11,989 bases of DNA. Source: Methanomethylovorans sp. PtaU1.Bin073. GTDB taxonomy: Archaea; Halobacteriota; Methanosarcinia; Methanosarcinales; Methanosarcinaceae. A model generated the notes under the pieces. It was not told where the DNA came from. It searched no databases and saw only the letters and a program-made list of their open reading frames with translations. This document shows, one piece after another, positions 5,702 to 11,989 of the stretch (position 1 is the stretch's first letter; every line of letters begins with the position of its first letter). Location: assembly GCA_002067265.1 (NCBI GenBank), contig MVQW01000184.1:1-11989 (forward strand), written 5' to 3'. The translations under genes and the position numbers were made by a program.

Positions 5702-6697
5702 TTAATAAAATGCATAGAAACGATTCATAAGAATGTAAATCATGGAAGCGCACATAAGTACAGAGATTGCAGAAGACATCAATATCAAACTGCGTGCCAG
5801 TTTAATGTGGGAGAACTGAGGATAAGGATTCCTGGAAGCCAGCAGATAAACATTCGGTTTCTCCAGACGAATACCCATAGCCCCCGCAAAAGAAGCCATG
5901 GGATAGCCTGAGTTTGGAGATGGAGTCTTGGTTCCATCCTCGATTGCAATTTTGACTGCACTTACAGGATCAAGAGACCTTGAAAATGCCGGTATCAGAC
6001 GCAAGAGAGTAGCAGCTATGAATATAGGTATCAGTGACAATCTGGCAGGTATCCAGTTCAACACGTCATCGAACCTTGCAGAGAACCAGCCGAGATGCAG
6101 ATATTGAGGATCTTTGTAGCCCACCATGGAGTCAAGAGTGCTTGTTGCTTTGAATATATAGGCAGCGATTATCCCAAACGGCCCAAATATTACAAAATAG
6201 AACAAAGGTGAAAGGATGCCATCTACAAAGTTCTCCGATGATGTCTCTATCACGGCTGATGACACTTGCTCCTGCGTTAGTTTAGATGTATTCCTGCTCA
6301 CATACATGGAAAGTTTCTTCCTTGCCCCATCCAGATCACCTTTTGCAAGTTCTCCATATACTTCTTTTCCTGCATCCATGAGGCAGCGTACAGCAAAAGT
6401 GATCTTGAGAAACCAAGCCGCTATAAGGTATCTGATAATTGTAGGTATACTTTCAGTATCAAGTATAACAGTGGCAACTAGGCCAATAAGAGCGGCAAAA
6501 AGAATGCAGCACAATGCCATAAAGATACCATAGATCCTTCTGTTTTTGGAAGGTGCCTTGCACTTGAAAAAGGAGATGAGATTTCCTATCCATACAACAG
6601 GATGTATGGCAAAGGGAGGCTCTCCTATTATTAGATCAATGATAAAGGCCAGGAACAATACAGCAATCAGATCAAATGCACTTATTGTGAAGAACAT
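5702..6697 (-). CDS. cbiB: Adenosylcobinamide-phosphate synthase
   Basis: CbiB, a membrane protein, amidates adenosylcobyric acid with (R)-1-amino-2-propanol phosphate, the product of CobD, giving adenosylcobinamide phosphate. The 331 residues show the family pattern: Asp21 with IIGEPP, then HPVVWIG at 32-38; a long conserved block at 133-168 (VSRNTS, AVIETSSENFVDG, LSPLFYF); KATSTLDSMVGY at 183-194; and the PNSGYPMASFAGAMG motif at 261-275. There are four or five hydrophobic segments. The ATG at 6697 is chosen because GGAG lies eight bases upstream and the family starts there; a start at 6751 would add 18 residues unlike the family and deepen the overlap. The chosen start overlaps the end of cobD by 16 bases. 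Confidence 0.94.
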   Translation of the reverse strand: MFFTISAFDLIAVLFLAFIIDLIIGEPPFAIHPVVWIGNLISFFKCKAPSKNRRIYGIFMALCCILFAALIGLVATVILDTESIPTIIRYLIAAWFLKITFAVRCLMDAGKEVYGELAKGDLDGARKKLSMYVSRNTSKLTQEQVSSAVIETSSENFVDGILSPLFYFVIFGPFGIIAAYIFKATSTLDSMVGYKDPQYLHLGWFSARFDDVLNWIPARLSLIPIFIAATLLRLIPAFSRSLDPVSAVKIAIEDGTKTPSPNSGYPMASFAGAMGIRLEKPNVYLLASRNPYPQFSHIKLARSLILMSSAISVLMCASMIYILMNRFYAFY

Positions 6698-8187
6698 AAT
6701 CGTGGCTCCATAACCTGCTCCCATACCTTCTTGATCGCTTGCTGAGTGCAACCCTCAGCGGTCAGCACAGAGAGCATTTTTTCAACCACTGCAGGTTCAT
6801 GTACTACTATGCATTCAAGGCAGCTCCAGACCTCATTCCCACTTGAGCCGGTTATCCATTTACCCTCCGTACGCTCATCCTGACACGGATAAAATGGACA
6901 GAAACAAAAAGTGCAATCCTGACCTTCATAATGACATGGATAATAATTGCATTCTTTATTGCTTCCAAGAGATCCTTTATCCCGGGCCTTCTCCAGGTTA
7001 CGCTCCAGATAAAGAATTGCCTGTTCTCTGCCCCATTCCTGAATTACCTGCCTTATGCAATCCACTATACGCTCATTTTCCTCCCTGGTACGTACAGCTA
7101 TGCGGATGTGGTGCTTTCCAAGATCCTGGAAAGAACTGCAATCCCTTATAAGAACACCATGTGCCGCCATTCTTTCAGTCAATTCCACAGAATCCATGGA
7201 CAGATCGCTGATATCTACGTAAATATAATTAACAGTGCTCTCAAGGGGTCTGAATCCACGGCGTTCCAGTTTTTGCATGAGGAATTCCCGTTCCCTGGAG
7301 ATCATATCCCTCGATTCCACAAGATATCGACTGTAACAGCCACCTTCCATATTCATAAGAACAGTACTCACTTCTTCTGCTACACATCCCAGGTTCCACG
7401 AAAGCCTTGCATTATTCAGCAACGTTGCAATTGTCACGGAAGCAACTCCAAAACCCATTCTAATGCCAGGGATAGCAAAAGCCTTGGTAAGGGAACGCTG
7501 GATGAACAGATGGTCATTGGACTGCACAAGATCCACAATAGTCTGTGAAGGATCTGCCAGTTCTATAAAGGCTTCATCAACAAAAAGAATCACATCATTT
7601 TCCCTGCATTTGTCGATGAGTCTCTCAAGTTCTTTCCTGGTGAACATTTTGCCGGTGGGATTATTCGGATTACAAACAAAAAGAAGCCTGGCATCTTGTA
7701 AGATTTCATCCGGCACATCAGGCAGCATATCCTGTTTTATATATCGGATATCAGCTCCGAATATGCTGCACTGCTGTTCATATTCGCTGAACGTGGGCGA
7801 TGGAATAAGTACTATATCACCCTTTTCTATGACTGTTTCTGCAACCAGCCGGATGATTTCCGATGAACCATTACCAGGTATTATATTTTCGGCAGTCATG
7901 CCTTTTCCTATAAAACCTGCGGCTGCTTTTCTGAATTCTACGTAACGATTATCGGGATATTGACCCATTCTCTTAAGGGCAGAATGCAAAATATTATCCA
8001 TATCAAGCCCGGTGTAGGGATGGTCAAAGGGAGTGCCGTAAGGATTAAGACTGGCACTTGCATCCAACATTTGGGATTCCGGTATGCCGTATTGCTGGGA
8101 TGATTTTCTCACCAGACCTCCGTGTTTGCATGGCTGTACCTTTAACAGATGTTCTCTGACCGGGATAAATTTTGTTTGTCTTGACAC
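6682..8187 (-). CDS. cobD: Threonine-phosphate decarboxylase (probable threonine kinase too) with cysteine-rich domain
   Basis: CobD makes (R)-1-amino-2-propanol O-2-phosphate for the nucleotide loop. The 501-residue protein has a HisC-like, PLP-dependent fold in residues 20-385. It has the N-terminal HGG (22-24), PGNGSSE (104-110), the CNPNNPTGK block (172-180), Asp204 in VDEAF, the PLP-binding Lys235 in RSLTKAFAIPG, Arg243 for the PLP phosphate, and Arg367 near the substrate carboxylate. Residues 412-459 form a cysteine-rich domain (PF04071 type) with Cys413, 418, 425, 428, 430, 435, 456 and 459. As I recall, the matching M. mazei protein (MM2060) is both L-threonine kinase and decarboxylase and needs its metal centre. 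The GTG start at 8187 has AAGGCGAT six bases before it. The 3' end overlaps cbiB. All catalytic residues are present. Confidence 0.9.
   Translation of the reverse strand: MSRQTKFIPVREHLLKVQPCKHGGLVRKSSQQYGIPESQMLDASASLNPYGTPFDHPYTGLDMDNILHSALKRMGQYPDNRYVEFRKAAAGFIGKGMTAENIIPGNGSSEIIRLVAETVIEKGDIVLIPSPTFSEYEQQCSIFGADIRYIKQDMLPDVPDEILQDARLLFVCNPNNPTGKMFTRKELERLIDKCRENDVILFVDEAFIELADPSQTIVDLVQSNDHLFIQRSLTKAFAIPGIRMGFGVASVTIATLLNNARLSWNLGCVAEEVSTVLMNMEGGCYSRYLVESRDMISREREFLMQKLERRGFRPLESTVNYIYVDISDLSMDSVELTERMAAHGVLIRDCSSFQDLGKHHIRIAVRTREENERIVDCIRQVIQEWGREQAILYLERNLEKARDKGSLGSNKECNYYPCHYEGQDCTFCFCPFYPCQDERTEGKWITGSSGNEVWSCLECIVVHEPAVVEKMLSVLTAEGCTQQAIKKVWEQVMEPRLCSSQ
6811..6954 (-). repeat. Cysteine-rich domain copy in cobD
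   Basis: This segment encodes residues 412-459 of CobD. It matches 8431-8574 in the neighbouring paralog at 37 of 48 residues, with all eight cysteines kept, and the DNA is visibly similar (for example near 6903 and 8519). It is the best-conserved part of the two proteins. Confidence 0.8.
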
Positions 8188-8216
8188 AGTTATCGCCTTT
8201 TTTTTAGATAACAGGA

Positions 8217-8227
8217 CCTATATTAAG
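8217..8227 (-). promoter_or_regulatory. Probable TATA box upstream of cobD
   Basis: On the minus strand the sequence reads CTTAATATAGG, within a very AT-rich 126-base gap between the two cobD-like genes. Transcription would start near 8196, about ten bases before the GTG. This suggests cobD may have its own promoter besides read-through from the upstream paralog. The motif ACTTAATTA recurs upstream of both genes (near 8231-8240 and 9841-9849). Confidence 0.4.
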
Positions 8228-8313
8228 TTATTTAATTAAGTTGAATGCAATTAAATTAAACTTGTTTAAAGCTTAAGATGCCAAGGGAATATATGCAATA
8301 AAGATAATATAAA

Positions 8314-9804
8314 TTATAACAAAGGCTTTATTATTTTACTCCATGCCTTCTGTATGTTAGCTTCAGTATCCCCTTCTTCCATAAGGATATCAAGTATTTG
8401 ACGAGATAACGTTGACTGATGTATATAGGTACAGTTTTCGCAGCTCCATACCCTATTACCACTGGATCCTACTATCCACTTGCCGCCGGTACGCTCATCC
8501 TCGCATGCGTAGAAAGGACAAAAACAAAAAGTGCAATCCTGCCCCTTAAAATGACAGGGATAATACTGACATGTACCCCTGCTTGCCGGAGCAACTCCTG
8601 ATGCAGCGCTTTCTATGGTTACTTCCAATCTTTCCCTTGCATCCTCTTTGCTTGTTTCAGTAAGAACCTCACCTATAGCCTTTAAAAGGGTATCATTATC
8701 TTCCTGTGTGCGCATGCCGATTCGGACAAACTGCTTTTCTGCCTGGAAGAAGGAACTGCAATCCTTTATAAGAAAACCTTTTGATGCGAGGTTCTGTGTA
8801 AGCGTTCGGGAATCCATAAAAAGGTCTTTGAGGTCCACAAGAAGATAATTCGCATCAGAGTGCTGAGGAGAAAAACCATAGATCCGACCTATGCGGTTCA
8901 TCAAATAATTACGTTGAGACTGTATAAGCTGCCGGGATTCTTCCAGATACCTGGAGTTAATTCCCCCTTCTATATTAAGGACAGCTGTACACAATAAATC
9001 CGAAAAAGCACCGATGCTCCAAGGCAGACGACCATTGTTAAAATACTGAGCCAAATTCTCAGAAGCGATTGCATAAGACGCTTTGAGTCCCGGAAGCGAA
9101 AAAGAATGAGCAATTGAACGAATGATCACAAGATAATCATTTCCAAAAGTATAACCTGCAAGAGTTTGGGACGGATCACATAATTCAATACAGGATTCAT
9201 CCACTATGAGCATAGTTTTGTTCTCAGCACACCTTTCTGCAAAAAGCCTCAATTCCTTTCGAGGGATTAAGCGGCCTCCTGGATTAGCAGGATTGGATAA
9301 AAGCACTAATCTGGCACAGGATAACACATCATCCTCTGCTAACAATAGCTCATGGGGAGGCAGAGGTAACACACGTGCTCCAAATAACACAGAATTTAGA
9401 GCATATTCTGGTGTGGAAGGGAATGGAGTCAGTACTATGTCTCCTTTTTCAAGAGTGCAACCCAAAATCAGTCTTATAAGTTCGCATGTTCCACTACCAG
9501 GCACAACGTTAGCGAAAGTAATATCCTTACCTATAAAGTCAGCAGCTGCAGTTCTAAATTCCAGATACCGGTTATCAGGATATTGATTGATTTGTTTTTT
9601 AGCAGCACTAATCAGGCCATCAAGGTTCAAACCACTGTGTTGATACTGAAAAACATTGCCCATAGGATTTAGACGTGTGCTAAAATCAATTGAACTCGTT
9701 TTTTGTGCATCTGCTTTTGCACGAAGATCATCCGGAAGGATACAATGATGATATTGAGATATTAAATATGTATTTTCCTTAAAAACTGCTCTCTTCTCCT
9801 TCAT
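8314..9804 (-). CDS. CobD paralog lacking the PLP-binding lysine, with cysteine-rich domain
   Basis: The 496-residue protein aligns along its whole length with CobD just downstream (positions 8187 to 6682) and keeps the same two-domain layout. The HisC-like domain has lost the residues that make it a PLP decarboxylase. The Schiff-base lysine is His233 (codon CAT at 9106-9108) in [11 protein letters not shown]. The arginine ten bases of protein later is Lys241 (GLKASY). The N-terminal HGG is HHC, PGNG is PGSG and NPTG is NPGG. Asp202 (VDES) and the C-terminal RIGMRT arginines remain. The cysteine-rich domain is intact (Cys412, 417, 424, 427, 429, 434, 455, 458). The frame is open and full length, so this is not a decaying pseudogene. 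A kinase-only enzyme, a regulatory subunit or a metal sensor are the options. It is probably the first gene of the cobamide transcript. The ribosome-binding motif is weak. Confidence 0.85.
   Translation of the reverse strand: MKEKRAVFKENTYLISQYHHCILPDDLRAKADAQKTSSIDFSTRLNPMGNVFQYQHSGLNLDGLISAAKKQINQYPDNRYLEFRTAAADFIGKDITFANVVPGSGTCELIRLILGCTLEKGDIVLTPFPSTPEYALNSVLFGARVLPLPPHELLLAEDDVLSCARLVLLSNPANPGGRLIPRKELRLFAERCAENKTMLIVDESCIELCDPSQTLAGYTFGNDYLVIIRSIAHSFSLPGLKASYAIASENLAQYFNNGRLPWSIGAFSDLLCTAVLNIEGGINSRYLEESRQLIQSQRNYLMNRIGRIYGFSPQHSDANYLLVDLKDLFMDSRTLTQNLASKGFLIKDCSSFFQAEKQFVRIGMRTQEDNDTLLKAIGEVLTETSKEDARERLEVTIESAASGVAPASRGTCQYYPCHFKGQDCTFCFCPFYACEDERTGGKWIVGSSGNRVWSCENCTYIHQSTLSRQILDILMEEGDTEANIQKAWSKIIKPLL
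8431..8574 (-). repeat. Cysteine-rich domain copy in the cobD paralog
   Basis: This segment encodes residues 411-458 of the paralog. It is identical to the matching part of CobD (6811-6954) at 37 of 48 residues, including [11 protein letters not shown] and GSSGN. By comparison only 11 of 27 residues match around the PLP-lysine position. Confidence 0.8.
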
Positions 9805-9837
9805 GGATTATCTCACTCTGTCACTTATGCATACCTG

Positions 9838-9850
9838 ATATAATTAAGTT
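9838..9850 (-). promoter_or_regulatory. Probable TATA box for the cobamide cluster
   Basis: On the minus strand the sequence reads AACTTAATTATAT. Its centre is about 40 bases upstream of the ATG at 9804, consistent with a transcription start near 9818. It lies in the 146-base divergent gap shared with the AIM24-type gene. No operator or cobalamin riboswitch is visible. Confidence 0.4.
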
Positions 9851-9868
9851 TTTATCTTTGCTTCCGCC

Positions 9869-9880
9869 AAAAATATATAT
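9869..9880 (+). promoter_or_regulatory. Probable TATA box for the AIM24-type gene
   Basis: AAAAATATATAT at 9869-9880 is a good archaeal box A. A start about 25 bases downstream, near 9900, leaves a leader of about 50 bases before the ATG at 9951. Being nearly symmetric, it could also serve the opposite direction. Confidence 0.45.
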
Positions 9881-9950
9881 CAGTAACAAAAGCAATTCTA
9901 GATGGCAATCTACAGAATTTATGATTGATCCGGATAAAGGAGTGATAAAT

Positions 9951-10724
9951 ATGGCAGATGTAATTGATTACAAGATAATTGGAAATGATATGCAATTAGT
10001 AGAAATAGAGCTTGATCCAGGGGAGAGCGTGAGGGCTGAAGCAGGTGCCATGACATACATGGGACCAGGTATCAAAATGGAAACTTCCACTGGTGGAGGT
10101 ATATTAAAGGGACTGAAACGAGCTATCACAGGAGAAAGTTTTTTCATTACAAATTTCACCCACGAAGGAGAAGATAAAGGATATGTGGCTTTCGGAGCGC
10201 CATATCCGGGGAAGATCATTTGCCTTGACCTTGCACAACTGGGAGGGAGATTTATTTGCCAGAAAGATTCTTTCCTCTGTGCAGCCAAAGGAATAGAAGT
10301 GGAACTTGCGTTCACTAAAAAACTTGGAGCAGGGCTTTTTGGCGGGGAAGGCTTTATCCTGCAAAAGTTAAGTGGTGATGGCCTGGCTTTTGTCCACGCA
10401 GGTGGTACTATCATAGAAAGAGACCTCAAAGCAGGTGAAGTGATACGAGTCGATACCGGCTGTGTATGTGCATTTGCTGAAAGCGTTGCCTATGACATCG
10501 GTTTTGTAGGCGGATTCAAGAATGCGCTTTTTGGAGGAGAGGGTATAGTACTCGCAACTCTTCGCGGTCCTGGAAAAGTATTCCTGCAAAGCCTGCCTTT
10601 CTCCAGACTTGCTGACAGAGTGATGGCTGCGGCAAGATACCAGAGCCGGGATGAATCAACTGGTGTCGGCGGAATTGGAGGAAAAGTAATAGGCGGAATA
10701 CTTGGAGGAGACAAATCCTTCTGA
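9951..10724 (+). CDS. AIM24/TIGR00266 family protein
   Basis: The product is a 257-residue protein of the widespread AIM24 (DUF124, TIGR00266) family, whose molecular role in prokaryotes is not known. The family folds as beta-rich repeats. Here two similar units are visible, [16 protein letters not shown] (129-144) and [16 protein letters not shown] (193-208), along with the typical opening [19 protein letters not shown] (19-37). There is no signal peptide. The tail, about 237-253, is glycine-rich ([16 protein letters not shown]). The ATG at 9951 is chosen because GGAGTGAT lies five bases upstream; upstream TTG or ATG codons in frame would add residues unlike the family. It is divergent from the cobamide cluster, and 63 bp precede the next gene on the same strand. 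No functional link with cobamides is known to me. Confidence 0.9.
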   Translation: MADVIDYKIIGNDMQLVEIELDPGESVRAEAGAMTYMGPGIKMETSTGGGILKGLKRAITGESFFITNFTHEGEDKGYVAFGAPYPGKIICLDLAQLGGRFICQKDSFLCAAKGIEVELAFTKKLGAGLFGGEGFILQKLSGDGLAFVHAGGTIIERDLKAGEVIRVDTGCVCAFAESVAYDIGFVGGFKNALFGGEGIVLATLRGPGKVFLQSLPFSRLADRVMAAARYQSRDESTGVGGIGGKVIGGILGGDKSF

Positions 10725-10787
10725 GAGATGGATATAGAAATAATTGAAAAACTCATAACTAGATATTAATGCTGAGGTGCATCTTAA

Positions 10788-11441
10788 GTGAGAATATTTG
10801 CAATTGCTGACCCTCATGGGGACTATTCGAAGATAAAGGGGCTTCTAAAAAAGGCCGGTGAGATAGACCTGGTTCTTGTGGCAGGAGATATCACAAACTT
10901 CGGCCCTGATGAAAAGGCATTGGAACTTTTCGAACTTTTTGATGTACCTATTTTGGCAGTACCTGGAAATTGTGATCAAACATCTATACTTAAAGTGCTT
11001 GATAATTCAAAAGCTGCAAACCTCCACCAAAATTCCTATACAATCGATGATACAGTATTCATCGGTTATGGAGGCTCCAATCCTACTCCGTTCTGCACAC
11101 CTTTCGAGATGCAGGAATGTGATATTGGAGAAGGGCTTGAGGAAATAGTGAAAAAATCAGAAAGTAATAATGTGAAAATTGTATTGCTGACTCATGCTCC
11201 TCCATATGGTTTTCTTGATGAAGTACCATCCGGGCATGTCGGATGTACATCTATCTCGGCTTTCATAGGAAGAGCTGAACTAATTGTATGCGGACATATA
11301 CACGAAGCTAGAGGTGTTGTAAGAGAGAAAGGAACAGTAATTGTTAACCCTGGCATGGCAGCTTTAGGATATGCTGCTCTTATAAAGATCAACAATAGTC
11401 GTGTAGGAGATATAATCGAAGTTGAACTTCTGAAGTTTTGA
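10788..11441 (+). CDS. Archaeal calcineurin-like metallophosphoesterase
   Basis: The 217-residue protein has the full metal-ligand set of the calcineurin-like phosphoesterase superfamily: Asp8 and His10 (ADPHGD), Asp34 (VAGDITNFGP), Asn61 (GNCD, where many members have GNHD), His136 (LTHAPP), and His170 and His172 (CGHIH). It resembles small archaeal phosphodiesterases such as MJ0936 in size and motif spacing. The natural substrate is unknown. The start is GTG at 10788, supported by GAGGTG eight bases upstream. The protein has no membrane segment, so it is cytoplasmic. It may be co-transcribed with the AIM24-type gene 63 bp upstream. Confidence 0.9.
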   Translation: MRIFAIADPHGDYSKIKGLLKKAGEIDLVLVAGDITNFGPDEKALELFELFDVPILAVPGNCDQTSILKVLDNSKAANLHQNSYTIDDTVFIGYGGSNPTPFCTPFEMQECDIGEGLEEIVKKSESNNVKIVLLTHAPPYGFLDEVPSGHVGCTSISAFIGRAELIVCGHIHEARGVVREKGTVIVNPGMAALGYAALIKINNSRVGDIIEVELLKF

Positions 11442-11467
11442 AGTGAAAGTTTATTAGGTAGAGGGTA

Positions 11468-11480
11468 TTAATATATAAAC
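11468..11480 (+). promoter_or_regulatory. TATA-like element before the lipoprotein gene
   Basis: TTAATATATAAAC looks like a strong archaeal box A but sits only about 12 bases from the ATG, too close for transcription to start upstream of that codon. It may be fortuitous, or used with the downstream Met11, which would lose part of the signal peptide. Confidence 0.2.
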
Positions 11481-11491
11481 CGGTGATAGGG

Positions 11492-11989
11492 ATGAAAGTA
11501 AAAACTTTTATATTATTACTCATGCTGTCTTCTGTTATGTTGTCTGGTTGTACTGATAACAAGACTCCAGACAGTGGTGTTAATGCAACAGATAATGTTA
11601 GTAATATTAGTACTGAGAATGTCACTACAGATACTACAAACATCACATCTTTGAATGAAAGTGAACAAAACGTTAATACAACTGCAGAAGAGCAGCCGGC
11701 TGTAAACGTACCAGCTGCAAATGTATCTACTGAAGATACTACGACTACAACCACTGGCCCATACGTGGTAGATACTGGAGTTCCCCGTACTTTTACCGTA
11801 CGCCTGGAAAAATTCCTCTCATCTCCAAGTACGCTGGTCGTAGCGCCTAAGGATACCGTATACTGGACCAATTTCAATGATCCTAAAAGATTATTTGTCC
11901 TTGTAAGCGAGGATGGACTATGGGAAAATAGGAACATTGGATACAGAGAATCCTTTGGGTATACTTTCAATGAAACTGGAACATTTAAT
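11492..11989 (+). CDS. Surface lipoprotein with glycan-rich linker and cupredoxin-like domain (partial)
   Basis: The gene runs off the window; 166 residues are visible. Residues 1-20 form a lipoprotein signal peptide with the lipobox LSGC and lipidated Cys20. Residues 21-90 are a Thr/Asn/Ser-rich, disordered linker carrying eight N-glycosylation sequons (Asn31, 35, 38, 43, 50, 55, 62, 77), plus one at Asn160. From about residue 100 the pattern (FTVRLEKF, LVVAPKDTVYWTNFNDPKRL, YTFNETGTFN) resembles a plastocyanin/cupredoxin-like beta-sandwich. The first copper histidine expected after the NxDP turn is not seen (Leu134 in KRLFVLVSEDG), so copper binding is doubtful, although the later ligands are outside the window. 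GGTGAT four bases before ATG is a good ribosome-binding site. It probably sits on the outer face of the membrane beneath the S-layer. Confidence 0.8.
   Translation, partial: MKVKTFILLLMLSSVMLSGCTDNKTPDSGVNATDNVSNISTENVTTDTTNITSLNESEQNVNTTAEEQPAVNVPAANVSTEDTTTTTTGPYVVDTGVPRTFTVRLEKFLSSPSTLVVAPKDTVYWTNFNDPKRLFVLVSEDGLWENRNIGYRESFGYTFNETGTFN

Noticed and set aside
8188..8313. Cobalamin riboswitch between the two cobD-like genes or before the cluster
   Set aside because: The gaps are too short and AT-rich, show no B12-box-like conserved core, and cobalamin riboswitches are not expected in archaea.
9858..9950. Longer N-terminus for the AIM24-type protein from upstream TTG or ATG codons
   Set aside because: These codons lack a Shine-Dalgarno motif and would precede or overlap the predicted promoter and leader; the ATG at 9951 has a strong GGAGTGAT and matches the family start.
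9968..10429. Minus-strand open frame inside the AIM24-type gene
   Set aside because: It is antisense to a clear family member, rich in Pro and Ser as expected from reversed Gly-rich codons, and has no start signal.
10729..10770. Thirteen-codon frame (MDIEIIEKLITRY) between the AIM24-type gene and the phosphoesterase
   Set aside because: It is too short to judge, has no clear ribosome-binding motif, and the space is equally well explained as a spacer.
11389..11970. Long open frame on the minus strand opposite the lipoprotein gene
   Set aside because: It is a shadow of the Thr/Asn-rich coding sequence. The plus-strand frame has a signal peptide, lipobox and ribosome-binding site.

Overview
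The window reads as chromosomal DNA of a methylotrophic methanogen of the Methanosarcinaceae type (inference). The evidence is an archaeal set of late cobamide-synthesis genes (CobY instead of CobU, CobZ instead of CobC, a CobD with a C-terminal cysteine-rich domain), archaeal Shine-Dalgarno motifs of the GGAGGTGAT type, TATA-box promoters, and a surface lipoprotein rich in N-glycosylation sequons. The genus cannot be fixed from the sequence alone.

Left part (1 to about 3300): an accessory, compositionally patchy region, all genes on the minus strand. It holds the first 61 codons of a SNF2-type helicase of the DUF3883/DISARM DrmD-like kind, cut by the window edge; an AT-rich coiled-coil protein of unknown function; a ribonuclease HI with an extra C-terminal zinc ribbon, higher in GC than its neighbours; and an AT-rich protein with two membrane helices. 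Then comes a GC-richer 300-bp stretch with no intact gene but with a decayed reading frame, two hairpins and a T-tract.

Middle part (3323 to 9804): a minus-strand cobamide nucleotide-loop assembly cluster. In transcription order it is a cobD paralog (9804 to 8314), cobD (8187 to 6682), cbiB, cobZ, cobS, cobY and a 95-residue unknown protein. From cobD to cobY the genes overlap or lie within a few bases of each other. CobD makes (R)-1-amino-2-propanol phosphate from threonine, CbiB attaches it to adenosylcobyric acid, CobY activates the product with GTP, CobS joins it to alpha-ribazole phosphate, and CobZ removes the last phosphate. The main discovery is in the first gene. This CobD paralog keeps the complete cysteine-rich metal-binding domain but has lost the PLP-binding lysine (now His233), the following arginine (now Lys241) and the N-terminal HGG motif. 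It cannot be an ordinary PLP decarboxylase. Because the related M. mazei enzyme is reported to be both a threonine kinase and a threonine-phosphate decarboxylase, this copy may be a kinase-only or regulatory partner.

Right part (9869 to the end), plus strand: divergently transcribed from the cobamide cluster are an AIM24/TIGR00266 family protein, a small archaeal metallophosphoesterase, and the start of an N-glycan-rich lipoprotein with a cupredoxin-like domain that runs off the window.
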